DNA of 64,000 nt from Lucifuga dentata. Its lineage: Eukaryota; Chordata; Actinopteri; Ophidiiformes; Bythitidae. Both the position numbers and the translations under genes were made by a program. The stretch spans positions 245,575 to 309,574 of the forward strand of contig VXCM01000947.1 in assembly GCA_014773175.1 (NCBI GenBank), in the 5' to 3' direction. The notes beneath the pieces were generated by a model, which saw only the letters and a program-made list of their open reading frames with translations, made no database searches and was not told the origin of the DNA. Below are positions 1-12,030 of the stretch, piece after piece. Position 1 is the first letter of the stretch. Every line of letters starts with the position of its first letter.

Positions 1-507
1 TTGAGCCCAACCATCTGATCCTTCTCCTTTGTTTTGGCTGACTGGTCCTTGGGATCCAATTTGCGGTTACTGGAGTTGAGCAGGTCCGGGTTTCTGGGCC
101 CGATGGTCGGGTAGCTCTTGAGCACTCCTGCCCTGCCAGCTGGAGAGTAAGACTGACTGCTGTATCCTCCAGATTTTGACATATTTGAACCTATAACAGC
201 AAAGATTTACCCTAAAAAAAAAAAAAAAAAAAAAAAAAAAGCTGAAGGCTGGAGAGTGAAGAGATGAGCGCGGTGAAGACCTCAGGGAAGATCTCTCCAG
301 GTGAAGACCTGCTTTTAAGGTGGGCAGGACCACCCACCTCCACCCAAAACTTTGCATGCGTCCAATCAGGAGAGGACAAGTACGAATTTTAACTGCGAAC
401 AATAAAAAGTTAACTTGAATTTCCACTCTGATCCAGTTTGTTGAGGTGTGGTGCCGGACAAAGAGCCAATAACACCACTGGGGCCGGATTCATGCGTAAA
501 TCTTCGA
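1..507. other. Upstream flank of keratin gene, no gene seen
   Basis: No coding exon is recognised here. The stretch holds an A-homopolymer (about 213-240) and ordinary intergenic sequence that runs into the keratin core promoter. Open frames on the minus strand across it have no recognisable domains and are treated as chance. Confidence 0.5.
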
Positions 508-514
508 TATAAAA
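508..514 (+). promoter_or_regulatory. TATA box of keratin gene
   Basis: TATAAAA lies 69 bases before the first in-frame ATG at 583. This spacing fits a transcription start near 538-545 and a 5' leader of about 40 nt. Strong TATA promoters are usual for highly expressed keratin genes; function here is inferred. Confidence 0.7.
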
Positions 515-582
515 CGTCCTGGATCCTCACCTCTACCTGATCAGGTGTCCAGCCTGTGTCGGTCTGTCTATCAACACTCATC

Positions 583-3500
583 ATGTCCAGAAACAGCGCC
601 GCCAGTATGTTCGGTGGAGCCGGGGGAAGAGGCTCCAGGGTGTCCGTGGCGAGCCTGGAGGGGCTGCGCAATGTGATGCGCAACGAGACCGAGAAGGACT
701 CCACTCCGGGTGCTTCCCCCGCTGCTGCTCCGGCCCCCGCGGACGATAAGAAGACGATGCGGGGACTGAATGAGCGGCTGTCCGGGTACCTGAACAGGGT
801 CAGGCAGCTGGAGAAGGACAACCAGGAGCTGGAGGAGCAGGTCAAGGAGATTCTGGACAAGAGGGGAGCACTTGAGGGACGAGACTGGGATGAGATTGAG
901 AAACCCCTGGCGGACCTCAGGAAGAAGGTCATGTATCCATCTATAGATATCTATTCATCTATCTATGAATTATATTTGTCTTTTATTATTTTGCCAAGGA
1001 TTTTATTTTTATTTTAGGAGAATAAGTCATTATTTTTAATTGTAAATTGATAAAACAATAATAAATCCTAAATGTTTCATTAAAGACATTTGCTCCTAAT
1101 CACTTTATTCATTTCATAATCAAAATGAATATTAATATCATTTATTCCTCTCCTCAGGTCAGAGACATGACCATGGAAAATGCCAAGTTCCTGCTCCAGA
1201 TTGACAACACCAAACTGGCCAGTGATGACTTTAAGAATAAGTGGGTCTCTCCACAAAAATCACTGATATTTCACATTTGAGATGGATGATATCAGTTTCA
1301 GATTCAGATAACTTGACCCTAAGAGTAGGTGTATTAAAGCATTTCTTGGGTTTTTCCCTCATTCAGGCTGGAAGCTGAGAAGCAGGGTTGGCGGGCAATA
1401 GAACAAGACCTGGTGGGTCTGAAGAAAACCATTGATGACACCCAGCAGAACCGCTTCCAGCTGGAGAGCCAGATTGAGTCTGTGAAGGATGAGCTGGCTC
1501 TTCTCCAGCAGGACCAGAAGAATGTGAGGCTCCAACACTGTTTCACTTGTAACAAAAGCAAAATGTTATGAGGAATTTGAGGTAAAATTATAACTGCTCC
1601 TGTGGCTCTTGTAGGAGGTTGATGCCCTGCGTGAGAAGATCAAGGACTCCAACGTGGTGGTGGAGCTGGATTCTCAAGAGTCCAACCTGGCTGAGACTAT
1701 CAACACCATCCGCACCCAGTACGAGAAACTAGCCAAGAAGAACCTGAAGGAGTCAGAAGATTGGTACCAGAGCAAGGTATATGCAGAATGTCTTCCTCAT
1801 GTCAGGTTTTTGCATCTTCATTTCCTTTATCTCACTATTTCCCTCTGGTTTCTCCCTTGATAGTTTGACAACATCAAGGTGGAAGTGGCCCAAAACACAG
1901 AAGTCTTGCAGACTGGAAAGACGGAGCTCAATGACCTGTACAGACAGAAGCAGCAGCTGGAGATTGACATCCAGGCTATGCTCAGCATGGTAATAATCAA
2001 ATAGAATCAAATATAGGTATATGTAAGTTATCTTGGCATATTATGAAGGTGCATCTCACCCAGAATTAAATGATAAACAACAAGGGCAAAGGAAGGCTTT
2101 GGTGCAAAGATTACAGTCATTGTGTCATGTCAGGAATGAGAAAACCACCTGGAGGTGTTAGTCTACCTGTCCATTTCATGAGCATTCCTGTCTGCCCTGT
2201 TATTATACTAAACAAAAAAAAAAAAAAAAAANAAAAAAAAAAAAAAAAAGTTCCTGACCTGGCAGGAACTTTATCTGCCTCAAGCCACCCAGAGCCGCTC
2301 TTGCATACCAAAACAAACACTTCAATCTCTGTCACAAAAGTGACAAAGATTGAAGTGTTTTGGAGTTCAGAAGTATGTAAATCTGTCCTTAAACTAAAAA
2401 CCAAGCTTAAGGACATAGATTCCTCATCTGCCAAATACAGATGGGGAAACTTTGACGTTCTATCTCTTAGATCCGCTCCCTGGAGGAAACCCTCAAGGAC
2501 ACAGAAGAGCGCTATGGTCGTAAGCTGTCTCACCTCAACCAGATTGTGCTGGGCCTGGAGGAAGAGCTGCGCCAGGTGAGATCACAGGTGGAGCGCCAGG
2601 TCGACGACTACCAGGATCTGCTATATGTCAAGTTGAAGCTGGAGGCGGAGATCAGCAACTACCAGCAGCTGCTGCAGGGTGTCACTGCTGATGAGGACAG
2701 GTGGGGTTTCATGTTGGGATGGGGTCCCTTGGGTTGACATCAACATGGTGTAACATATTTCAGACTTACTGCGTTAGTGTCAGTGCACTAATCTTCTTCT
2801 TCCCTGACAGCTTGGGGTTTTCTTTAGAGGATGCACTGCACAGCGGTAAGTTCTGGATGGAATCACATCTCTGGCATGTTAGAGCAAAGGCAGACCTGGG
2901 TCAATTATGCACCGAGATGCTTTCATTTTGCAGATTTGGTACTGCAACCCATTTGGCTCCTTTCCATCAGGAAAATGAATTTTCTTAGAGGTGATTGCAT
3001 CCGATTTTGGCCTGTGTCTGCCTTTCTGACTATTTGTGGTGATTTAAAAGGGCCAGAGTGTATAGTTGGAATTTAACCCTCACATTACTTTGTAGCAGAT
3101 AATCGTGTCACTAAACTGCACTTGAATGTAATTTTCACGTTGCACCATGTAATAGCATGCAGTCACATACAATCCTCACACCACTGCAAATCAGATATAT
3201 TATTATTGTGATGCAATTTGAGGCTTTGGAGTAAAATCTGATTCATTCTTTCTCCATCTGTCTCCTAAAGGCCAACAGAAGTCTGATACAGTGAAAGAAG
3301 GAACCCTTGGGAAGCAACAAAACACCCTCTCAAATGAATCTGCCCCTCCCAATGTGACCAAACCCCCTAAAGAGGGTGCTGCCAACCCAGATGCACCCCC
3401 TAAAGCTGAGGATGGAGACCCCGCTGAGACGGTTTCTCCAACCAATGTGGCCTCGACTGCTCCAAACAGCAGCCCAACTAAAAAGAAAGCAACGAAAACC

Positions 3501-3623
3501 AAAACCAAGAGAGCGTCATCTTCTTCCTCCTCTTCTTCCTCATCTTCCTCCTCCTCTTCCTCCTCTGAGTCTGAGAATGAAGACAAAAAGCCCAAGAAGG
3601 AAGGTGAAGAGCCCAAAGCTTAA
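583..3623 (+). CDS. Type I (KRT18-like) keratin, 8 coding exons
   Basis: Exons: 583-927, 1158-1240, 1367-1523, 1615-1776, 1864-1989, 2471-2700, 2811-2845, 3271-3623, all with GT-AG borders, giving about 496 residues. The head is Ser/Gly/Ala-rich (about 1-60). The rod starts with LNERLSGYLNRVRQLE, the type I coil 1A initiation motif, and ends with a helix-termination motif (KLKLEAEISNYQQLLQG). Such proteins pair with type II keratins to form cytoplasmic intermediate filaments in epithelia. The tail is unusual: it is long, rich in Lys, Pro and Glu, and has a run of about 17 Ser followed by an acidic/basic end. ATG 583 is chosen because it lies downstream of a TATA box and opens the full head. 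The exact keratin number cannot be set from sequence alone; KRT18-like is the best match from the rod. The very short exon 2811-2845 and the tail junctions are the least certain parts. Confidence 0.85.
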
Positions 3624-3730
3624 TCTTATAATCTGTTCTCTTTTGATACTTGAAATCGTGTCAATATTTTAACCAAATGTCCTTTTATAAAACCTGTAAA
3701 GTGGCTTTGAAGTTAAAATGAGTTCAGTAA

Positions 3731-3736
3731 AATAAA
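3731..3736 (+). terminator. Polyadenylation signal of keratin gene
   Basis: AATAAA about 108 nt after the keratin stop codon; the first canonical signal downstream of the gene. Confidence 0.6.
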
Positions 3737-3783
3737 ACAATTTGATTCCAACAGCATGTCATCAAAAGTGCTTCATTGACTTA

Positions 3784-3889
3784 TTTATTAGCTAAAGAAT
3801 CCAATAAATCATCATCATCAGATTTTACAAGAAAAAACATACAGAACACGCTAAAATCAGAGATGCAATTTTTGTAAGAGTGATTTATT
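3784..3889 (-). terminator. arpc2: Likely arpc2 polyadenylation region
   Basis: TTTATT (AATAAA on the minus strand) occurs twice here, roughly 480-580 nt beyond the arpc2 stop codon. The keratin and arpc2 transcripts would therefore converge with about 50-150 bp between their ends. Confidence 0.45.
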
Positions 3890-4365
3890 ATTTTTTCATG
3901 AGAAATGGTACAGGCGACATGAAAGCACAGATGAAGGGGAGGAAAAGGAGAAGAAGTGGAAACCTGGAATCAAACATATGGATGCTGCATGGTGATGGGT
4001 TCAGGGGCAGATGGGGCGGGGCAAGCAAGAGTACCAAATGGAGTAAAAGATATCGTATCAAAAATTTTTTCATATATATATTTATATAGGACTAATAATT
4101 CTCTTTAACTATGCAAAGCAAGGAATGCCCTTTTTCCATTATCTTAAGCCATGGCTTTCCCTAAGTAGAGCCAACTTGATTCAAAAAGAGCCAACTTTAT
4201 TTAAAAAAAAAACAAAACAAACAAAAAAAAAAAATTGGACATGTTTTAGGTCTGGGCGGGGCATTAAGAGGCATCCTGGAGTCCTGTCCAATGTGGTGCT
4301 GAGTCTCGGTGTGGAGCGTTTGGGCGTGTCCACGGGGGGCTGGATTATTCCGGCGGGCGTCAGCC

Positions 4366-7300
4366 TCAGCGGCAGAATGTCTTTCCACTGAAAATACAAA
4401 CATAAAATATGAGATGATTTATTAAATATGAGACATCGACAGAATAGAATATGTTTCATTTCTTCATTAAACTAATTAAAATGTGATCGATGTTTGGATC
4501 TTATCACTCAGAACATTTACAATGCAGTAAAACTTAGATTCTACTCCGATTAAGGCAACAAATTGATAAGGAAAACATCAGATTAATCAGATTAAAATCA
4601 TCATAAATCGATCCATCAGCTCCATCAGCTAACAATCGGCCTAAGTACAGTATGTATTTTTTGTGTATTTCCTCAAGTTGTGTGCCTCACTTCATAAACT
4701 GATTAAAAAATGAGTCATAAATATTCAGCGAATGACAGAATCTCTTAATTCTGTCTCAATCTCACTATGAACGGTTGATCCGTTTGTACCTACAAAAGGC
4801 GTGTGCATTTAATCCATTAACAATTCTATTTCTCTGCTTTCAAAGTTTCAATGCAGCGTCAAAACTCATGTTCTGGTTCTGAAAAATCCGATTTGTCTAA
4901 AACTTTCGACACGCATTAACTAAAAAAATTTTAGATGGAGAATGTACCAACATGTTCTAAATTCAGCCAGCATAAAGCAGCCGTGGGATCAGTAGTCAGA
5001 AGGTTCAAAGGAACGGCACACCTTCTATTCAAATCTATTAAAATCTATTTTTGCCTTTTAAACCTTGAATTGATGCATTTTTTTCACCTTTAAACTACAT
5101 TAGTGACCACACCCATCCCGTCTGAAACTCAACAACGCCACATCTTCATGGTTTCCTTTCATGTTCCAGTAATATATTAACCATGGAACAAAGCATTTCT
5201 GTGCTCTCACCAATTATTCCACAGCGACAAGATAAAACCCATGTACATGTGACTGTTAGAATTTTTAGCATGTGTAAGTGGAAAGCTGTAAAAATTCCAC
5301 CCTGACTCACTTCAAATACTGCAAAAGCACTGCTAATAACCACTAACACACACCTCAAAAGCACACAAAGTTTACCAGGTGCCAGCTGAGCTCCACACCA
5401 AACCCTGAGGGAAATATTGAACTTGGAAAATAAAAAGATATCTCAAAATATCAACACATGGGGAAAGTTTGACAGGGTGGACAGGCTATCTAAACACTGA
5501 ATCTGGTTCGTGTTTTACTTTCAACCACAAAAATGACGCAGGAATATTTCTGTGGGTGTTCAGATCGGAGCAGTGGAGGTCTTAAACTTTGCAGATATAT
5601 TCAGATCCAGCAGCTTCCTCTCCTCAAATTTGCGTTATGAGGATGGATCCAAAATGCATAGAATCATGGCATAGAGGCAAGAGGAGGGGGAGAAGGCTAC
5701 TTACGAGATGGTCTTCATCTCCTTCTTCTCAGCGTCAGGCCGAGCACGATTCAGCACCTTGAGGAAGTCTGATGTCTTGGCCCTCATACGTGTGTGAATA
5801 TAGGCCTGTGGAGCAGACATGGAGTGTAAATCATGCAAAATGAAGGTTTCTTAAACACATTGTCAGCAGAGTCAGGAAGCCGCTGATCACTAGTTTTACA
5901 GATGAACTGGTTGCAAATCCAGATTCCCCAGCTTCAACACTCATTCATATCCATAAATCCTGAACACGAGAAATTTGCGTAACAGTACAAAAGCCAAAAA
6001 AACACATCTCCGAAATGTAAGTCATGAGAAAAACAACTTTGATTAGGGTTTACAGCTCAGACAGTGTCTTTGAAGAGTAATATGTAAGAGTCCTGTGCTG
6101 TCTTAAAAACCTGTACGATCGGCAAGGCTGGTGGAGCGTCTGGACTTTCTATTGTTGTGAAGATGTTTCACAGCGCTGCTAAGTGGAAAATGGAATGTGT
6201 TATTACAGAGGAGCACCAAGAGACTTGTTTATAGCCTGTGATTAAAGATGAGGCTGTCGGCTTGCTGTGTATCGCAGACCTTTAAAATCAGAAAAATGCA
6301 AATGAGGCCAAATTACACCTCAACCCTAACAAATGTTACAAAAACTAAAACACACCTGTGATAAATAATGACATAAATGCCCAAAACAAGCCAGTTTCAA
6401 AGACCCCAAATGTCACAGAGCCATGAGCCTGAACTCACCTTGGAGCACTTTATGTGGTAGTGCAGGTAGTCCCTGAAGGTGTGGATGAGGTTGATGGTGT
6501 TGTCTCTGGCGTTGGCATTGGTGTGGCGTGGGAACAGGACTGGAAACACGGACACACACCGCAGATATTTAGCCTTAGACTGAGTAATGAGTAGCTGGTT
6601 TCACATTGAGGCTGTAGACTCTGATTACAGCAGGTACTGACCAAAGGTGATGTATCCGATGTTGTCCCCGATGGCGGCGTCTGTGTCCTTCAGCTCCAGA
6701 GGCGGCTCCCTGTGGCTGAACAGCACCTGAGGGGCCGTGTGGCTCGCTCGCCGGCCCTCTTTGAACTCCTGCACACAGAACACGGAAGCTAAGGCGAAGA
6801 GTCTGATAGCCTTGGCGGCTTCATCGTAACACGCATGTGGCTGCACTGACCTGCATGAAGACTTTGCCGATGATGACGTCATCGTCGTCTTTGAACACTG
6901 TACTGAACACCACTGTCACTCTGTCTTTCTTGGCCTCCACATACCTGAGAAGCAGATGTAGAATAAAAGAAGTGAGGATTACCACAAAAATAGACATGGT
7001 TGCTAATATAATCCCCCCAGGTTCTCTTGAGCCCATTGAACAAGCACCTACATGGACTCATCGTCCCTGTAGTGGACTACAGCCCTCTCCTCGCCCTCTT
7101 TGCCCTCTTCCTGGAACTTGAAGTATTTCTCAAAGACGGAGGCGAAGCAGTTCCTCTTCAGCATGCCCGCCTGGTGGATAACCTCATCTTTATTGGCTGG
7201 TAGTGTGTCCAGGTCATAGAGAAGGGACACGTTGTAGCCTGACAAAAGACAATCAGAGACAGAGATTGAAGATCAAGGTTATGTCTCAATGGTGTCAAAA

Positions 7301-10300
7301 TATTAAAGGACCATATCATCCATTTTGCATGTTTGAGCCTAATATATTCAATTTTCATACATGTTATGTTACTGACAACCATTTCCTAAAGGATAAAACC
7401 TTTCCTGATATTTTGCAAAATCTCTTAATCTTTCAAAATCAAATATTCAAGCGATACACCCACCTTAAAAATCCATGTTTCTCCTGCTAATAGTTATGCA
7501 GCCTTATGAAGTCACAGTCCTTTAAATTTTTAGATAAACGCAGGTCTTCTTTTGGGACTATATTCCCCGGTGAAGACATACATTCACTTTGCGCTTTTTA
7601 TTCCACTTAAACTGAAACCAAACTGAAACCAGTGGTGGTTCTGGAAGGTAGGAAAAACAGTTTTAATTCACCGTTCCAGTAGTATCCTTTGGGAAATGAT
7701 TGTCAGTAACATTACGTGTATGAAAACTGAATATATTAGGCTCAAACATGCAACATGGGTGGTATGGTCCTTTAAACCTGATTTGACATTATCTTTTTCT
7801 CAGTCTCAATCCATTATTCTGAAAGGAGAACGGGAGACAGCAGAACTTACCAGCCTCTGGTGAAACCAGGAAATTCCCATAGACCCTCTTCAGCAGCTAA
7901 AATTAAAAAAAAAAAAAAAAAAANAAAAAAAAAAAAAAAAAATCAACTTTATTTATAGAGTATTTCCCTGAATGTAATTTACAAAAACAACTTCCCACAT
8001 AAAAACTATTTTTTAAAAAGAGAACAACATGAGGTACATCAAGATAACATAAGTAACATATAGTTGTAACTGTTGGAAAGGGAAAACAGGATTACATTTG
8101 CTTGAGGATATGAGTGATTATTTTGAATCTTTATTTTGTAAAGTCAGGAAATCCAGATGATTAAAGGGCCCACGAGAACCATCAGAGCCTGAATGGGTGA
8201 CTTCACCAAAACAACGAGAAAAAGTACAACAGCAATAACAGCAATAATACCACACCAATAAAAGAAGCAAGACAGCAACTCAAACAAATAATGACTTGTA
8301 TCACAGCAGGAAGGAGGTGGACGTCTTCACGATTTAATTGCAGGGGCTCTTTAAAACAACACAGGGCCTCCTTTCTAATGACTACCTGTCATTTTGGAAT
8401 GGAATGCAACAGACTTTACAGAAATATGCAAAACAAAAGAAGGAATGGCAATAATGTACAACTTGCATACTGTCAGTAGTGAACTACTATTATGTGCTTT
8501 GTGTTTTGTTAGCATTAGCATTTTGTGAACATTACAAAATTACATGAGAACAACTGTCTTTTATGAACATGAGCTATCTCTGCCTTCTTTAACAGTCAAT
8601 TTTCAGGAATGAATGAATGAATGAATGTTGATGCCGTCCTCTTATCCGACTAACTTTCAGAGTCTGAGGGAACAAAGAGGGCAGTCACTGGAAGGCAGCC
8701 AAGACTCAAACAGTGGCTGCTGCTCGCAGTCAGCACTTCCTCACCCGGGGTGACTCACACAGCTCACTTCCTGTTTCTACGAAGAGCTCAGCAGCTGCTT
8801 TCTTCCTTACATGGCAACACGGCATTGGCGTGGCGTGTGCATAGAGAGCAATCCTAGTTTCTTCATCTTATATTGAAGGTTTTACAAAATTTTTGTCATA
8901 AATTCAAATCAAAAAATAAGACTGATTTCTTCATTGGAAAAGCAGAACAATTTCTGACCAATCAGAGAAACTTCTGCATGACTGAACAGCACCAGAACAT
9001 CACAGCATTTCTCAGACATTTTAACTGAATTTAAGACATAAAAAACGTGACAAAATTCCGATTGTATAATTTAAGACAGTGTAAGACTTTCTCAGGACCT
9101 GGATATCCTGCTTTAGGTTAAAAGTGTATATATGTACATGTGATGAAGGATGTGAAACAGGATATTTAAATGTGAAAACCACACATGTGACAGTCTAACA
9201 GTTCATCATGAGTATTCAAGCAAGATCATACTTTCACCATGCCTGAAAAACATTTTCCAGATTCTATGTTTTTTGTGTGTATGTGTGTGTATTGTACCTC
9301 GTCAGCCCCGTGCTCCTGTAGCTCCTTGTAGAACTTCAGGGAGATGCTGACCATCACTTTGGTCTTGTCCCCATTGGGGTTGGAGATGTGGTACAAGACA
9401 CCATCGAAATCTAATGCACAGAGAAGAAACATAAAAACCGAAAATGATTCTCCGAGGTAAACTAAATACTATTAGATATTTATATGTTCTGAAAAAAAAA
9501 TGTTGTCATATATTCTCACCCGCAAAAGTCACATCAACAGCCTCTGGTTTGGTTCTGCAAAGAGAAAACACAATCTAATCTCAGTAAGAGGAGGTGCAGA
9601 GAAAATAAGAACTGCTGTTACAGACTCAGAAATAGAATCTACACATTTATTCTGTCATTCTTTTTCTTCTTCTTATGCTAAAAAAAAGAAAGTGTTGCTG
9701 TCATCTAAAGACAAATCCTGAAGCTGCTCCATACACAAGGACTTATGGACCATGGGACGCTTTCACAGCAGCCTGATGCCCTGGCCTGTATTCAATTTAA
9801 CTTCATTTGGATGGAATGTCTAAAAAATAATAACACAAACCCACAGAATCAATCATTTTTTCATATGGCTGGGATTCCTAGCAACTGTGATCTGAACCTC
9901 GAGTGTGTGTCTCCATACAACATGACCAGCATAAATAAACAGACGTGTAGAAGTAAACAGACGTGTGAACAACAGCCTTCAGCACTACTATTTATAATGA
10001 TGCTTTAACTTCCTGATTCCTTTTGCTGCTCCTTTTTTTCAGCCAGTTGATCGTGAGGCGCTGGCCTTTATGGCCTAGCTGAAACTGCAGTATCAGATGA
10101 AATCCATCCATCCAGTTTCTAAACCCGTTTGTCCTGTTGAGGGTCACGGGGGGGCTGGAGCCTATCCCAGCAGTCACAGGGTNTTTCTAAACCCGTTTGT
10201 CCTGTTGAGGGTCACGGGGGGGCTGGAGCCTATCCCAGCAGTCACAGGGTGAGGGGCGGGATACACCCTGGACAGATCTCCAGTCTATCGCAGGGCTAAT

Positions 10301-11883
10301 ACATAGGGACAGACAAACACATTCACACTCTCATTCACACCTACAGGCAATTTAGAGTTCCCAATTCACCTGACATGCATGTCTTTGGAGGTGGGAGGAA
10401 GCCAGAGTACCCGGAGGGAACCCACGCAGATACGGGGAGAACATGCAAACTCCACACAGAAAGGCCCTGCCCGGCCAGGAATCAAACCCAGGACCTTCTT
10501 GCTGTGAGGCAAGAGCGCTAACCACTGCACCACCGTGCCGCCATCAGATGAAATTAGATCATAAAATAGATAAAGTGTGCTATACTGAACTCTGAAAAGT
10601 GAACCAATGACATCAATGACCAATGACATCACCAATTTGAGACTTGATGCTTAGGTTTCATGTAAAGAGAATAAAAAAAATAATCTGTGTTTGTTGAGTC
10701 TAACTTTATTTTCCAGAAATCACTGAGCAGCATCATAAACACTGTTTTTTAAGTGGATTTACAATAATAGCATTCCATTATCATCCTAAAAGGGAATTTT
10801 TTTAAATTTATATTCAAGTATCTGCATATTCTTATAGCATTAAAAAACTATTTTTTATTCTAGCATTTACAGAACAAAATGATCCATGTTGCTGCACCAG
10901 CTTGTCCAGGGTGCATACTGTGCATACAGCAGAGGACAGACTAGACTTGGCTTGACTAAAGGAACGCGGAAGCGGAGTAAAGGGGCGATGGCTAGCGGGC
11001 AAGTACAGCTAACTGGCTCTGTTGTGCTCTGATGGGCATTGAAAATCCCCCCGATGCAGTGAAAACTTCAAACTACATTTTATATAACAAAATCCACGCT
11101 ACGATTGTGTATAATCTCGCAAGATGTCCTGATAAGGGTTTCTGTTATCTGCTCAGACCTGTTGTGACAAAAAAAGTGACCCGTACAAAAATGTTCCCAA
11201 GCATTGAAAGCTAGTTTTGTCCTCGTTTTTCTTTAATTGTTTCAAAAAATGACTTGCAGAGTATATTCTAGCCTAGAAACGGATTGTGGTTTTATACAGA
11301 AGGATAACAAACAACGGAATCTATTTAATAAGAATAAACTTGCGACAAACTCAGCTAACTTAGCCAGGTGTCATTCGCTTTTCATTCATGCTCCATAACA
11401 TTGTGAAACGTTTTAATGTTAATGTTTTAGCTTATGATAGTAAAACTGAAAGAAATACAAATAGTTTTGTTGCTTTGTGTTCTGAGTGGAACTGAGTCGA
11501 ATAGCCGCCAAGGGAATACATTTAATAGGTTTACAGTTTCTGCCACAACACTGTTCGTGCAGACACACCCCAGCTCAGGGCGAATCAGCCACGGCGATTT
11601 AGCATCCAAGCTAATGCTATGTGTGTTTTCGTGCTTTATAAAGACAAATATAATTTATAGGCTTAGTTTTGCAGTGTAACAAATGTTAAACAGCTGCACC
11701 CTTCCATCTCACATGCATCACCTAATCCAGCCATCATCTTTCTCTGAAAGCTAACGGGGAAGCTAGCCGATGGTAGCAACGCTAGCCAGGTGTAACAATG
11801 ATTTCTCACCCGTTGGATGCGCCGTCGAACTTCAACGTCAGCGTCTCTTCTATAATGCGGTTGTTGATTTCTAACAGAATCAT
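4366..11883 (-). CDS. arpc2: Actin-related protein 2/3 complex subunit 2 (p34-Arc)
   Basis: Exons (minus): 11883-11810, 9554-9520, 9410-9298, 7896-7851, 7238-7052, 6944-6851, 6768-6642, 6539-6439, 5805-5705, 4387-4366. They join in phase to 900 nt, 299 residues plus stop; the mammalian protein has about 300. The N terminus [15 protein letters not shown], the central [13 protein letters not shown] and the C-terminal [12 protein letters not shown] are diagnostic of p34-Arc. With ARPC4 this subunit forms the structural core that holds Arp2 and Arp3 and contacts the mother filament during branched actin nucleation. The last exon codes only for SGKTFCR after a split Ser codon, where mammals have a slightly different short end. 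A donor GTAGGT inside the codon for a Met (7052) must be used, since reading through gives an in-frame TAG. Introns carry a MITE, a SINE and an A-run with an N. Identification is secure. Confidence 0.97.
7307..7771. mobile_element. MITE with TTAA target duplication (full copy)
   Basis: The 465-bp element is flanked by TTAA on both sides (7303-7306, 7772-7775). It begins AGGACCATA and ends TATGGTCCT, with imperfect terminal inverted repeats of about 80 bp. It lies in an arpc2 intron. It has no coding capacity. TTAA duplications are typical of piggyBac-type insertion, but the terminal bases are not the classical CCC, so the family is left open. At least five other copies with TTAA on both sides occur in the window. 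Confidence 0.8.
7903..7942. repeat. A-homopolymer with an assembly N at 7924
   Basis: Poly-A run immediately upstream (in gene direction) of the arpc2 exon 7896-7851, so it provides the T-rich tract before that acceptor. The N marks a contig join inside the homopolymer. Confidence 0.8.
10104..10542 (-). mobile_element. tRNA-derived SINE with 12-bp target duplication
   Basis: Read on the minus strand, the element starts near 10542 with a tRNA-like head. This has an A-box-like TGGTGCAGTGG and a B box GGTTCGATTCC. It continues through a body common in fish genomes and ends in a short ATGGATGG tail. ATCAGATGAAAT flanks it at 10092-10103 and 10543-10554, a clean 12-bp target-site duplication. The N at 10183 splits two identical copies of a 67-bp segment (10116-10182 and 10184-10250), so the real element is about 68 bp shorter. 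It lies in the first large arpc2 intron region. Confidence 0.8.
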
Positions 11884-12030
11884 CGCTAATATGGAGGAGA
11901 AGGGGGGAGACTGAGGTTATTTTAATGGGATTAACCTCTTTGTGTCAAATTCTACCAAATTTTCCTCCTTTGACAGACAGAGCGCTTCCGTCGGGTCTTC
12001 TTCCGCCCGTCACTTCCGCGTATTTCACAC
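11884..12030 (-). promoter_or_regulatory. arpc2: arpc2 promoter with three ETS-like sites
   Basis: Just upstream of the arpc2 start codon there is a CpG-containing patch with three copies of CTTCCG (11985, 12000, 12013), the ETS/GABP core. This is typical of TATA-less housekeeping promoters. No TATA box was seen. Function is inferred from motif and position. Confidence 0.55.

Noticed and set aside
10470..10542. tRNA gene-like A and B boxes
   Set aside because: The boxes belong to the head of a SINE with a 12-bp target duplication; no cloverleaf with a proper anticodon stem was convincing.
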